64,000 nt of DNA from Mercurialis annua (Eukaryota > Streptophyta > Magnoliopsida > Malpighiales > Euphorbiaceae): the NCBI RefSeq assembly GCF_937616625.2, contig NC_065571.1, forward strand, positions 51,445,651 to 51,509,650, in the 5' to 3' direction. The translations under genes and the position numbers were made by a program. Within the stretch, counting starts at the first letter, position 1. Each line of letters begins with the position of its first letter. This document shows, one piece after another, positions 22,324 through 34,709 of this stretch. Below the pieces are notes generated by a model. That model was given only the letters and a program-made list of their open reading frames with translations, was not told the DNA's origin and did not search any database.

Positions 22324-23098
22324 TCAGCAGTAGACTTTTTTTATAATAAGTTTTGTTTCTGTTGTTTGGTATCAGAAACAGTCAATCAGCCAATAAGAAT
22401 ATAATTAATGTAATTTATCAAAAAATACCAACTTGGAATTCAATATTATTAGATTGAAAAAAGAAACCGGTTCACCTAAAAAATGCAGAAGACGGGTTGG
22501 TCTTAAATAGAGGCTATTTACAAGTTTGAAAAATCAAAGTTGGTGTGTGGAAATATACAGCTTCAAGGAAAATAAAAAGAAAGATTGCAGAAGTTCATAA
22601 TTAGCTAATGAAGCATGTTTTATACGACCAAATATAATTAGAGTTGATTTAGTTGTTTTTTTTGTTCTTGTTAAGTTCTTCTGTTGTGTCCATTTTGATG
22701 TGTGTTTTTTGTTAAAATTGATATAATATAAAGTTTATCAAATTGCATGTACATCATGATTGTTTTTATAATGATTTTTGATATTAAAACATCAATGATT
22801 CACGTCTTTAGAAGGAAATGACGGCATCAATTTGGAAATTAAGATGGTGTCGTTTTGTGGAGTTGCTTGGCTGCTAGGGTAGTTGAGGCTCTGGGGTCAG
22901 CATGTGTTATTTAGATGATATTGACAAAAAAAATTTCAATTTGAGTATAACAAATTGATAAGCTTTGAGAGCCAATAATTGAAGGCTTCTGTGGTCCATA
23001 TTATTGAACAAGTCTTTGGACTTGACCATATTGTTCCATGTAGCTACTCAATACTTCCTCCTCCACACCTACCTAATCGACTTAAATATGCATTAAAC
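22324..23098. other. Spacer between the IQM promoter and a MITE
   Basis: The IQM promoter and leader lie here on the minus strand. Beyond this I see only AT-rich DNA with no gene or transposon termini. Confidence 0.4.
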
Positions 23099-23791
23099 CA
23101 GTGTTTTATGGGAGTTGGTTCAAGTGGTAAGCGGCTTGATATTGCTTAAGTAAGGTTTCGGGTTCGAGTCTTATGAATGCAGAAAATTCCCACTGATAGA
23201 GTCACCCACCATGCCAGGTGCGTGACATGGGTCGGATTAATCAGGACGAGGCCCTGAAAACCGGATGGTCAACAAATAAATCAAACCGGATTGGTTGGTT
23301 CAATCAGTTCAACCGAATATCAAATTCAGTGCAGCCCGAATATTCTATAAAAACCAACCATACCATTCAACCTCTTTATTTATTAGTTAAATATGATATA
23401 TTTACTAATTTTTTATCAATAGACTTGATCTACAAAAAAATATATATGTCTTATATAAATTGCATAAACATATTTTTTTTATCTAACTAATTGAATTGAT
23501 GGCCACAACAGTTCAACCATGGATTCGACTTTTTTTTAAATATTGTTTTAAACCAATGATTACCGAACCGAACTGAAATAGCCACTTCAACCGGAAAGCG
23601 GCCACATGCCTAGGCCAATTGACCCAAAAAGACAGTAATCAAATCCAACCGGTTTGGATCGGAATAAACCGGACCGAGCCGGCAATTGAATTGGTTAAAC
23701 CGGCAGGTGAGCCATTAGTCATACCAGTTCGGTCACCGGTTCAACCGAAAACCATATCAGTTTGATCACCAGTTGGGTTTCTAAAGCACTG
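23099..23791. mobile_element. hAT-like MITE of the CAGTG...CACTG / AACCGG family
   Basis: The left end CAGTGTTTTA and right end TCTAAAGCACTG form degenerate terminal inverted repeats, with many AACCGG and CCGGTTC words between. The flanks CATTAAAC and CATGCAAC match at 6 of 8 positions, compatible with a decayed 8-bp target duplication. A tRNA-type SINE is inserted in the left terminus, after which the terminus resumes as AAAACCGGATGG. A relative is at 37452-37770. Confidence 0.6.
23109..23255 (+). mobile_element. tRNA-derived SINE nested in the MITE left terminus
   Basis: The segment has an internal RNA polymerase III A-box-like sequence (TTCAAGTGGTAAGCGG, about 23119) and a B box GGTTCGAGTC at 23161-23170, about 45 bp apart as in tRNAs. 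A non-tRNA body ends near GACGAGGCCCTG. It does not fold as an intact tRNA. The 3' boundary is inferred from where MITE sequence resumes. Confidence 0.6.
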
Positions 23792-24170
23792 CATGCAACT
23801 ATAAATTAAGTTATTTAAGCAGTAAATCACAGCACTTGTGGTCCACTCCACCAGCTCTATCCCAACTTAATTTATCAGCTTTCAGTGGCTGGAATATTTA
23901 TAGTTTTACAGCTTTGACAAACAATTGCATTAATTTATGGGATGCAGATATTTTAATTTCATACAAAAAGACAACATTTGAAGGGATGCGACTCTTCACC
24001 TATAACAATTAAAGGATAAACATAGATCAAACAGTTTTTTCATTAAACTAAAGCCACTATTTTTTACAGAAAACACAAATGGTGATCTAATTTGAAGTTG
24101 CAAAACTATAAGGTATTAGTTACCGACAAGTACAAAGTCCATCTAATTAGCTTAACTGGTCAGAGATTAA

Positions 24171-27100
24171 TCATGCTGATATTGCTTGGGGTTTCTGTCG
24201 TGGTGGAATTCGAAGCCAGATCTTCATCGTGTCATATGCAGTGAAGCCAATCGCTACAGATGGGACAATCTGAGAATGAAATGAACTTTGTCAGCAAAAG
24301 AACACGCTGGATTAAGGCCTACGTCAAATAGAGATAAACAACTACAAAAATTATCCGAATGAATTACCTATGATAACAGATAACTAAATTTGGATTCAAT
24401 TTAAAGATTCGGTATGCTTATAATTGATGACCAACAACATTACAATGTTTTGGAACAGTCAAGAAGGTAAATCATCCACCTGTGAGCTAGTTGGCCGTAA
24501 ATCCCTAGTTAACGGACAGTATATCGAGGTATTGTATCAAAGAGCATTACCTTAATGTAGTTAATGCTGAGGCCTGCAAATAATTGTCTCCATCCTTGAT
24601 TGCGGACTATAGTAGATAGTCCATCCCACGTGTTCCTGTATCTGCTGTGACCTTGAACTGAAGGTTGAAGATTCTCAACCTGACATAAAACATTCAAGAG
24701 TTACTTCTTAACTTCCATATACATAAGGCGAGTTTTATATCAATATTTTCTGCCATTTTACACTTTCAAGTCTAAAAATTATGGTATCCCTTCAACCATC
24801 AAAATGATGTCCCACTTCCACATACTATGCATGTGCAAAACAACCAACAGATACCAACTCCAACATGTACACGAGCATTGCATACCTGCATTTGTCTCCT
24901 AACGACATCTAATGGATATGTGAAGGTCTGTCCAAGTAATCCAGCAAGTGCTCCACATGAAAGACGCATCACAATTGAGTTTTGTTTCTCTTCAGGAACA
25001 TGCCTCTTAAGTTCCTCGTAAACATAGAACTTCAAACCAGCATAAGGAAGGATTCCAGTGAGCGTAGGGCCTGGTTAAACAACACACAATCATTAAAAAT
25101 CAAATACATAATAGGTTATCAATATCAGTCAGAAAAAGAAAAACATAAATTCCTAAAGAACTATGACCCTTCAATAAAATCTCATAGCATATTTCAGCAA
25201 AGAAGGGACCAAGCCCAAGGGAATAGCTTGGCCAAAGCCTAGACCTAAAATAAGGACCAACAGAAGGTCCATCAATTATATATCTCAAGCCTATTCCAGC
25301 AATCAGGCTGATAAAAGCCTCAGACAACCATACAAGTTAAAGGAGGCTAACAGATCCAATAGAGACTGAGTTGGACTTGACTGAGTCAGAGAGTAAATCA
25401 AAAATTATTTAATTATGCCACGTGACAGCTGGCACAAGCCCTCTTGAGTAGCACTGGGCCTGGGCCTGGGCCTGGCTGGAAGTCATCCCCAGCTGTGAAT
25501 GTTTCCAGACTGCATTGTAATCTATGCATAAAAATATTGGTATACACCCACCCACTCCTCGATACAGTCCACGCATTCCCCCTTCTCTGTAGACACTTGT
25601 AAGTACATCTTTCAGGCCACCATAAGCAGGTTGAGCGCATATATTTTTCACACCACATCTGAATTTTCCACTTGTATTCGAAACCTATATAACATTAGAT
25701 TGAAATTAAAGAGAGAAGAAGAATATTTAACAAACTATCCAAGCTTTTCGAATCACTCAAACAGAAAAGATTGATAGACATACAATAAATCCTTGTCCCA
25801 TTTTCAATTTCAACAATCCAACCTCACAAATTGCAAATGTAAATATGAGGATGACACCGCAAAAACAGTATTGGGGCAAAATCATTATAGGTGTCAAATA
25901 ACCAATCAATGCAAAAATTTAAACTGGTAGCTAAGACTCTAACTACGATTTTATTATGTCCAACACCCACACTGCAAATGTTCATTGGGGTTAAAGTGTA
26001 AACAAGCAAAAAATCCATATTATCTTATACTTAAATATTTAATTAACCAAATGGAGGTTGCCAAAAGTAGAACTCTAAACATTTCGATCATAGAAACTTT
26101 CATACATGTCAAATAATCAATTAATCCAAAAATTTAAATTGTTAGGGGAACCATCAGGTATGATTTTATTATCCCTAACAATAAGAAATCAATTAAGAAT
26201 TTAATAAAACAAAAAATATCCCCAAAGAATAGATTCTAAAAGTTCATACAGCTTCAAAAACAGTAGTTTGAAAGTTGATATCTTTGATCAAAAGACAACA
26301 TTGTTATGATTTTATATAATTCTTATTGCTCGGTTATACTTGGGACTTCAGTTAAAACAATTGTGCTGAAGTGTAGATAGATAACAAGTAAAATCATTTC
26401 TCATCAAAGACATAAATCCATGATTCATAGCTTTACGATGCAAAAACCAATAGTTCATCACAGTACCAAAGTTACTAACAATATGACACAAGGTTTAGCT
26501 AGCACACAAACCAAGATTGGAGAGACTACCATTACCAAACAAACTTGAAGAAAGTAGATTCCTTAACAACTATGCAATAAAACTACCTGATATGCAAGCT
26601 TAGTACGAGCCAAATCCAAGGGATATGTGCACAGAACTGCTGTTCCTCCAGCCACTGAACCAGCTAGTAAATCTACAACGGGTCCTGAACCTAGAGCAGG
26701 ACAGTTATCCAAAATCCAACCACGATATTGCTCATATGTCATGAAATGCAAAGCCGCATAAGGAACAATGCGAATAACACTAGCTCCATTACCCCTAATA
26801 GAAAACATAATCACGAATTATAATAAATTTCTTAGTGGTAGACAACATAAGCTACATGAGAAAACAATAAATAACAGAACTCACTTATAAAAGCCAAGAA
26901 TTCCCTCATGCTTAAACAGTTTCTTCAAGGATTGAAACACCCCAAGAGACTGAAACCCCTCGGTTCTTGTCTATAAAATTTAGAAAAGTTAGGACTAAAG
27001 ATAACTAAACTAACTACATAGAAACAGAAAAAGTGATTGAACATTAAGAACAATACAATCATGGAAAAAAGAACAAATTAGGTAGCTAGAAAAAAATGTC

Positions 27101-27551
27101 CCATTGACAAGCATCATATTGCATTAAAAAGCGTCTTTATGAAGGAAACGAAAGTGATGCTCAACTTCACAACAGCAACACCATAGTAAGTGCATGCTCC
27201 AGCATAAAAAAACATCAATGCAGTTTACAACATCAATCATTTAACGAGTACAGGATCCTACATAATCACAAAATACATATCAACTCGAAAGGGAAATGAC
27301 TGCTACCCAACATATTTCAGGTAATTTTTTTAACAATGAAGCAAATAGTTCACCTGCAAGAGAATTTTAGTTCTCTCGAGGGGTGCAACAGCGGTCTTGG
27401 CAATTGCCCCAGCAGCTCCACCAGAAATGAGCTCCTTAACATAAACAGGCATACTATCAATATAAGAAACCTCTCTACAAGTGGGAGAACCATCGACTAA
27501 GCCTGTCATATTAGCCGATAACGCAGACCCTTGTGAAGAATCCATCTTCAT
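24171..27551 (-). CDS. CoAc1: Mitochondrial carrier family protein, probable coenzyme A transporter
   Basis: Seven coding exons on the minus strand, 27551..27354, 26970..26885, 26794..26587, 25684..25552, 25070..24886, 24679..24551 and 24269..24171, give 345 residues. Three tandem carrier repeats are visible by their signatures: [10 protein letters not shown] (repeat 1), [13 protein letters not shown] (repeat 2) and [17 protein letters not shown] (repeat 3), with [21 protein letters not shown] and [20 protein letters not shown]. The sequence follows the Arabidopsis CoAc1 type closely, so the likely job is CoA import across the inner mitochondrial membrane. The start ATG (27551) is the first in the mature exon because a 5'UTR intron ends at 27562. 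Exon 4 uses donor GTGGGT, and reading on from it would give a premature end. Specificity is inferred by similarity only. Confidence 0.92.
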
Positions 27552-27560
27552 AAAATTCCA

Positions 27561-28150
27561 GCTAAAATCCAAATTATTGTATCACCAAGAACAGCGCGAA
27601 GTCGACAAATCTAAAATTTATCCACCCTGGAGCTTAAAAAACTCCTTATCCCATCTATCTCTAGAGATACAAAAAGAAAATGCCGTTTTTTTAAACGGTA
27701 AAATGACTAAATTCAAATCCAATGGCCTGAGAATAATACCCAGAACTAAATTGGGCAATTTCACAAGCCTTTTCTTCTCTTCAATTACAATAAGATTCAT
27801 CAACAGATATACACACTTCAGGCTAATCAAATCCGATTTCAATTTTTCGATTCTCCCATTATTCAACCGAAGAAATAAAAAAAAAGCTGGAAATTACAGA
27901 ATTAAGCAATACCCAGATGAGAATTTCAATGGCTTTAATCAAATAAAGCAGAAGGGTCGATGATTATTGATTGATCACGTTACAGAAATGCCCAGAAGCA
28001 TCAAGGATCAAATTGAACCGAATCTTCAATTATTTGAACCCACGAGAGATTAGTAAAGATTGAGGACGAATTATGCGTAGAGATCGTTAGAGAAACCTAC
28101 CAGGAAGAAGATTGGGAGATTCCTCTAACGATTCTGATTCTCTCGGGATT
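27561..28150 (-). other. 5' leader of the carrier gene with a 5'UTR intron
   Basis: On the minus strand a donor CCTG|GTAGGT at 28101/28100 and an acceptor TTTTAG|CTGG at 27562/27561 define a ~540-bp intron before the start codon. The promoter should lie just beyond 28150. Open frames across the intron on either strand lack family motifs. Confidence 0.6.
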
Positions 28151-28159
28151 CTTTTGTGT

Positions 28160-29956
28160 TCCCTTGCTTTGGGAAAAAAAAGGAAAAGGTAGTTTTGAAT
28201 GCCTACGTTGTTGAAAGCGAAATTTTATAAAACGCCGGCTAACGTGTCGGCATTAGCTGGACTTACATTGCGCACTTTCTTAACGGCCAAGGAGGAGTTT
28301 TTGAAAACAAATAAAAAGGAAGGACTTATTTTTTAGAAGAAAAAAATATAGGGGGTTGAAAGAATGAAGGAATTTGTTGTTCCTCTCCAGATTCTTTGCA
28401 TATTTTGATTGAGATATAACAAAATTTTAATATCACTTCATCCACATTGTAAAAAATAAAACAATTATAAAAAGTACCAAATTTTAATATTCTTTTGAAA
28501 CATAATTTATTTTTTATTTAATAATTGTTTATGCAAGTGATATAATTAAATAAATTATTTAATTTTATTGTGGTAGAGGAATATATATTGATAATTATAT
28601 TAGCTCTAATGAATTTAATAAAGATTCAAACTAACAGTTTATCAATAAATTAAAATTTAGTGATTTTTTTAATATGCATTTAAAATAAAGATTTTGATTA
28701 TTTAAATTTAAAATTTAATTTTACTTTATTATAAATATTGATTTTAATTTTTTTTATTCTAAAAATTTGATTTTTGATTTTTAATAAAAAACGGAAAAAA
28801 GTTAAGTTAAGTGGAAAAATAGAAACATAGACTATTATTATATAATATTTACAAAAATAGTAAAATTATAAATTTAGTTTTACATTCTTTCTACTTGAAA
28901 TTCTCTTTATTCTATAAGTTTTATATATCTTGTAATATTTTACGTAGAATATGAATTATCTTTTTTTCCTTGAAATTTATAAAATTCATTAGAATATTTT
29001 ATCTTTATAATTTTAAAATATTACTTATTATTTCAAACAAGGTAAAATAACACATAAGTAAAACACCATTTGGATTGACATTTTTTTTAAAGTTCATGGA
29101 TTTTAGATCCATAAAATGTAAAATATGTGGATTATAAATTCTATCTTTTAGATTAAATATGAAAATTGTGAATTTATAAAGATATATTTAGAATAGTCAA
29201 ATTTTAATGTAATTCATCATTCATAAAACATGTTGAATTTTAATTTTTTACCTAGGAAATAGGATTTTAAATGAGAAATTTTGAGGTATAAGAGATTTCA
29301 TAATCCATGGATTTTCATACTTTTATTTACCAAAACAAGAATTTCAATGAAAATTATGTATTGTTCAAATTTTATAGACTTTATACCTCCAAAATCTCCT
29401 GATCCAAACAGGTTAGTATTAGTAATTATTATGAAAAAAAAACAAGTTAATTTATTATGAGAATTGTATTGTAAATTATCTTGTTAGCATTAAACCAATA
29501 ATAAACAATACTCCAATTCATATAAACTTGGTCTAGTGGTAGATGTATTCAAATCTCTCAATTCTTGCAAAAATTCCTTTACATGGCACCTCTATAAATC
29601 AATGGTTTAGGCATGTTCAGCAAGAATTGAACGATTGGTTCAGTGCAGTCTCCAGAGTCCATTGGTATAAAACTATTTAATTATCTTGTTAAATGACTCC
29701 GATTAAAGTTTGGATATGAAAAGTAAATTCAATTAAATTTAATTCAATACTTACTGGAAAAAAAAATTAAAATCATTTCAATAGGCAAATGTTCTTGTTT
29801 TTCCCCAATTTTGTTCTTAGTATTTCATTTCATATCATCATCATCATCATCAAATCAAACCTAATTAATCAATCAAATTAAGAACTGCATGCATCTCTGA
29901 ATCTGATAACATACAAAATTACCAACAAAAAATGTCAATCACAAGAACAAAGACAT
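28160..29956. other. AT-rich intergenic region
   Basis: No gene is supported. At about 29060-29410 the ends CCATTTGGATTGACATTTT and GATCCAAACAGG face each other and may be a decayed MITE. At 29530 CTTGGTCTAGTGGTAGATGT resembles a tRNA A box without a matching B box. The TCATCATCATCATC run near 29835 is a short microsatellite. Confidence 0.4.
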
Positions 29957-30742
29957 TCAATCTCCTCTATCATCTCCGAAATCTTGCCGATGAGGAATTG
30001 CACTAACATCAATACAAGAATTCTGCCGGGATACCGGCAAAGATTTCGGAGTCTTCGGATGATACGTACAAATTCTTTTCCCTTTCGAATCATATATCAC
30101 AGCTTCTTCATCATCTTCGTCCGGAACTTTACATTTCTCCCCTAATATTATCGTCTTCGTCCATATCGAGTCCTCATTTTTCAACTTAATCCCCCGCTTT
30201 AGATTATTGTTCTTATCTTGATCCTTCTCCTTCTTCGACATTGACATACTTCTCTGCATTTTTATGCTCATGTTCTTCATTAAATTCCGCGTCGAAGCGG
30301 ACTTCGTTAACAGGTTCTTGCAAGAAAATGTTTCTTTTAAACTCTTAACCGGCGCCGGTACCGTAGAGTCTTGCGTAATAATGTTGTTATGATGCTCTTT
30401 TTCTCGTACCTTTACTGATTCTTCCGCTTGTTGTTGTTGAAGTTGATGGTGATGAGACGATCTTTGAATGTTTATTCTTAGGGTTGATGGTGTCGTAGGT
30501 AACGGTAACGGACTCGTTATATGCAAATTTTCTGACGGGGTGTAATTGGAATAAGGTGACGAAGATAATTGATCTGACGGCGGCGATGGCTTTGGTTTTG
30601 ATCGTCGTCGGAATTTAACGCCGCATAATGCTGTGGTTATGGCGATGACGGCGGCCATTCCGGCGATGAGAAGAGAAACGGAAACTATTTGATGCCAAGA
30701 ATGTATCGATAAATCATCAGCTAGAGGAAATTTTCTTCCCAT
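29957..30742 (-). CDS. Uncharacterised plant protein with one N-terminal membrane segment
   Basis: A single uninterrupted frame of 261 residues. Residues about 18-42 (IVSVSLLIAGMAAVIAITTA and on) form one hydrophobic segment followed by a basic stop-transfer stretch, FRRRSKPK, suggesting a single-pass protein with a long cytoplasmic tail. The middle is low complexity (S, P, H, Q). The end contains what looks like a conserved block: EDSIWTKTIILGEKCKV, then a DEDDEEAVIYDSKGKRICTY stretch and a basic SLPVSRQNS. I recall this block from unnamed plant proteins but know no function. The lack of introns and the sensible composition support a real gene. The start is the first ATG of the open frame. 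Confidence 0.75.
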   Translation of the reverse strand: MGRKFPLADDLSIHSWHQIVSVSLLIAGMAAVIAITTALCGVKFRRRSKPKPSPPSDQLSSSPYSNYTPSENLHITSPLPLPTTPSTLRINIQRSSHHHQLQQQQAEESVKVREKEHHNNIITQDSTVPAPVKSLKETFSCKNLLTKSASTRNLMKNMSIKMQRSMSMSKKEKDQDKNNNLKRGIKLKNEDSIWTKTIILGEKCKVPDEDDEEAVIYDSKGKRICTYHPKTPKSLPVSRQNSCIDVSAIPHRQDFGDDRGD

Positions 30743-31273
30743 AACTGATTAAACCAAACGTTTTAAACCAGTCTTGAATCTTGATTATAAATTTTGTATT
30801 CTTTTTAGAAATCAAGAATTGAGAAAGAAAAAAAAACAAAGATTTTTGTTTGTTTGTTTGTTTGGGATTCAAGAAAATAGAATTTGTGAAGAAGATGAGG
30901 TTAAGAGGCGGAATGGCTAAAATTTGACAGCTCTGTGCATGTTTTAATATAGTAAAATCCCTTGGTTGAGGGTTTTTTTGTAAACATTCTTTGAAAAACT
31001 CTAAAAATAATAATATCTAACTGTTTTTGGGGGTTGTTTAATTTGTCAGAGGAGCAACATTTTCAGGGTATTTCAGATTTTCAGATCAGAAGTTCAGTAA
31101 TCATATCTAACTTGTTGAGTTTATATAGGTATCTTCAGTTGGATTATTGAGATAATTAATTAATTATAGTTTTGTTTAATTAGATAATAGTACTAGTTTA
31201 TTTATGCTGAAGAATTTACATTTTGTCTTTCTTTTTGTTGAAGAATGTTGAAATTTCTTGACTTTAAATAATT
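30743..31273. other. Promoter region of the membrane-protein gene
   Basis: A short (TTTG)n run lies near 30850 in the probable leader. No other feature is seen before the MITE at 31274. Confidence 0.4.
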
Positions 31274-31631
31274 GGCCAAATGTTTTAAAAAGGCCAAATC
31301 TTTCACAAAAGTTTCACAAAAGTCCTGACCTTTCAATTTTATCGATTTTGGCCAAAAATTTATTATTTGGTTTCAATTGTGGCCAACTCTCAATTTGATT
31401 TCAATTTGCCTATGTGGAGCCTATGTGACGCCTATGTGGCATGTCAAATATTAAAAGGTCAGGATTTTTGTGAAACCAAATAATCCATTTTTGGCCAAAA
31501 TCGACAAAATTGACAGGGCGGGACTTTTGTGAAACCAAATAATCAGTTTTTGGCCAAAATCGACAAAATTGAAAGGTCGGGACTTTTGTGAAACTTTTGT
31601 GAAAGGTTTGGCCTTTTTACAACATTTGGCC
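31274..31631. mobile_element. Mutator-type MITE, copy 1 of a two-copy family
   Basis: A perfect 9-bp target duplication TAAATAATT (31265-31273 and 31632-31640) flanks ends GGCCAAATGTT and AACATTTGGCC. Long inverted arms contain repeated CCAAAATCGACAAAATTGA and complementary blocks. The second copy is at 37845-38190. Non-coding. Confidence 0.92.
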
Positions 31632-31640
31632 TAAATAATT

Positions 31641-32534
31641 TCATATGACAATATTGAATATATTTAAAACTTAATCAAAATATAATACTAACCGTCCATA
31701 ATTGATAGACTTATTTGACTTATACATATTAAAAACTTAATTTTTTAATAATTATTATAAACTATTTTTAATATTAAAAGTATGAAAATTATTAATTATT
31801 ATTGTTATCAAAACTATGTAATTTAATTTAGATGGCTAAAATTAATTCAGTTATGGAGATTTGAGATATTTACATAGTTATCAAACTTCTAAAATGAAAA
31901 TAAATCTTTAATTAGGACACTTAAATTTAAAATCAACTATCACTAATAAATAAACACTTAAATTACATTGTTGATCCTTAATTTGGGTATGAATGAGACG
32001 GCATTTTGCATTATAGAAACAGATATGATTCCATGAATGCCATCAGTATTAAATATTGATGAACCCAATTCACATCATAAGTCGTTCAATGTAGGTGGCA
32101 CCTATGTTGTACGGTTTTAATTGGCATCTAATTTTCCTTGCAATCTTTTAATAATTAAAAAATATCACTAATCAATAATTTTTTTATTTCGAAATTAATT
32201 TTATTTAAATGAGCTAAATCACTTGTTTTTCAATTAAGCCAAAATACAATAATTATATGACAACAAGTTATTGGGATAATTTAGAGATTATTATAATTTA
32301 GAAAAATAATTACAACAAATTCACATATGTTTAGCTAGTTTCTCTCGGTATCCAAATTTATAAAATAATTTAAAAAATGACATTTTTTCTAATTAGGGTT
32401 TTTTGTCTTATTCTTTTTTTTTTCATTTGGCTCGTGATTCCATCGGAAATTTTTAACGTTTCTTAGGATTTTGAAAAAAAAAAGACATCTCTGTGCTAGC
32501 ATGACACAAGCACCCCAATATTGTAATTCTCTTA
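31641..32534. other. AT-rich spacer
   Basis: No gene, RNA or transposon terminus recognised between the MITE and the PIF/Harbinger-type element. Confidence 0.4.
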
Positions 32535-32734
32535 GAGCATCTCCAACAATGCTCTCTATTATAAAGAGCATCTTTAAATAAATAAAGAGCATCTTTAATA
32601 ATAGAAAGTAAAAATATAACCTCTTTTCAATGGACTCTTTAAATTTATTTACTTTAATGGTTATTTGATTTTTTTTTCTTCAGATTTTCTCATTAACAAT
32701 ATAATGATCCATACTGCATTTTGAAATGAATAAA

Positions 32735-32813
32735 AATTTCCTGCTGCCTGGGCAGCAGGAAATTCCTGCAACACAGCATGTGGCAGCCTCTCATAGGCTG
32801 AGACACATGCTGT
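32735..32813. repeat. Two adjacent hairpins
   Basis: Arms 32735-32748/32751-32764 (AATTTCCTGCTGCC, perfect 14 bp, 2-bp loop) are followed by 32773-32782/32804-32813 (ACAGCATGTG, perfect), which encloses a second short pair, AGCCT/AGGCT. GC-rich island inside the PIF/Harbinger-type element. Confidence 0.9.
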
Positions 32814-33743
32814 ACTCCCTTCTCAGCTGAAGGTTAATAAACCAGTTTGATGTTGGTCAATTATTTAATTTAGCTATTACAATTTAAAAAGCTGCCATAT
32901 GCCGCCTATTATTATCCCAACATGGCCAGATTTCATTCTAATAACACTAGTATTTAGAATTTTAGACGAATACTAAACGTACGCATCTCAGTGTTTTTTT
33001 TGTTATGTTCTATAGCTTTCTTTTGACAAGTTCTTTATAAACAAATACAAATTCTTCCACTTCTCTTACCTGCAATCTACCTTAATTTTGAGGACAACCA
33101 ATAGCACATCCTAAAGCCACATTAGAATCAATGCCACAATTTATCTAACAAACAAAAAATTATAACTTAATTTCATTATCTAGCTTAAAAAAACAATTTT
33201 AATTTACAAACTTGTCATAAACTCAAAGCACCCTCCATTAGTGACGCCATGTAATTTTTCTAGCAATTAATTTTGTTTAATTTTTTTTAGGAAATAATAA
33301 TTGGGTTATGCATACCTAAAGAATAAGCTGATTACAGTCTTTTCAACTTGTGTTCTTTACGATTATTGGTTATTATGCAGATGTTAATTATTAATCACTA
33401 TCAAATGGTTATGGTTTATTTCTGTTGTTCCTTTAGCAAAAATGGTTGCAACTATTTTGGCTTGGTGTAAAAAGATTTTAGGTAATGGGTATAATAGCAA
33501 CTTTTAAATTATTAAAAGAAGTTATAATATTCTATATTATTATTAATATATGAATTAAATTTTATTAATTTAATTTTTTATTCATGATAAAATGTTAATA
33601 AGAAATATAGTTGGAAAAATGAAAAAATAAAATAGTCTAAATAATTAAAATATAACTTTCAATAAAATATAGAAACTCAAGTTGAAATTTTACACATATA
33701 TTAAATGCATTGAAGATGACCACTCAAAAAATGACATGTCAAT

Positions 33744-33781
33744 GGTTGTAGGAGTTTTCTACAACCTAGGTTGTAGGAAAA
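33744..33781. repeat. Nested palindrome
   Basis: CTACAACCTAGGTTGTAG at 33759-33776 is a perfect 18-bp palindrome flanked by TTTT and GAAAA. GGTTGTAG at 33744-33751 can pair alternatively with 33759-33766. Confidence 0.85.
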
Positions 33782-34709
33782 TTTTATTCTTTTGAAATAT
33801 AATTTTTTTGATGAAACTTGCAAATCAAAGATGAACTCTCTCATTTTCATTCAGTTCAATATGATAAGTATTTTTTTTTTCAGGACAAAGCAATCACCAA
33901 GTCCCTTCCAATCTCATGCATATTTTGAACAGGACAATTACAAAAGAAAGAAGTGCCAATTTCTGCACTCCCATCTCAATACAAATGGAGTAAGCAGAGC
34001 GAGAAGCTCCTATTATAGTGGAGACTTGGAACTTTTTTCTAATCCTTACAAACCTTCACTAGATAAAAGATTCATAATTAATTGTTGTCACTAATTACGG
34101 ACACAAATCTCTCGGGTCAAGGAAGTTGATATAGATTATTCATGGCATCTGCGTATGAATATGTACAGCGAGGAAGGGATTGATATGGGTAATGATCACT
34201 CAGATTGAAACCCCCAACAAGAATCTTTGAATCAATAGCTGTGATCTTTCCTACTCTGAGTAAGCATCCATGTCCATTGTTCTGATTCTTGGAACGACTG
34301 ACTAACCAACTCACCCGAATTGTTTTCATCCCAAAAATGCACAATGACAATCTTGTTGTCCGTCCCTAAATTAATGAAAAAAAAATGGTATATGAAGCTT
34401 TTATGTTGAAAACAGGAAGACAATGAATACAAGAGATTTTTTACCTACAAATAAGGAAGTACTATTTCATTTAGTTATACACGTGTTTTTTAAAAATAGA
34501 GAGTTGGATTTGGCTCTCTAAATGTGGAGAGCCAAATTCACTCTTTATTTTTATTTTTAATAATAAAGAGTCCATTGGACTATATTTTTTAGGTTACATT
34601 TTTTATAATAAAGAGTATTAAGCTAATAGAGAGCCTATTGTGGATGCTCTTATTCAACTTTTATACTTTCCAAGCTGACTTAAGCGATCTCATAGTTATG
34701 ATAACTTGT

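Larger units (their letters stand above)
32535..34649. mobile_element. PIF/Harbinger-type non-autonomous element, 2.1 kb
   Basis: The left end TTA|GAGCATCTCCAACA and right end TATTGTGGATGCTC|TTA carry the GAGCATC terminus and 3-bp TTA target typical of plant PIF/Harbinger or Tourist elements. Similarity of the two arms continues for about 120 bp (both contain CAATGGACTCTTTA or its complement at matching distance), arguing for one element rather than two halves. The ~1.8-kb interior has no transposase. It includes three palindromes and, at about 33880-34430, sequence of higher complexity with short open frames on both strands that may be a captured gene piece I do not recognise. Confidence 0.65.

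Noticed and set aside
27481..27963. 160-codon plus-strand frame opposite the carrier gene start
   Set aside because: It overlaps exon 1 and the 5'UTR intron of the carrier gene in antisense and has no family motif.
29524..29680. tRNA A-box-like sequence CTTGGTCTAGTGGTAGATGT
   Set aside because: No credible B box follows and no acceptor stem forms.
34117..34432. Two overlapping minus-strand frames resembling gene pieces
   Set aside because: Composition looks coding-like, but no family was recognised and no splice structure could be built; kept only as possible cargo of the PIF/Harbinger-type element.
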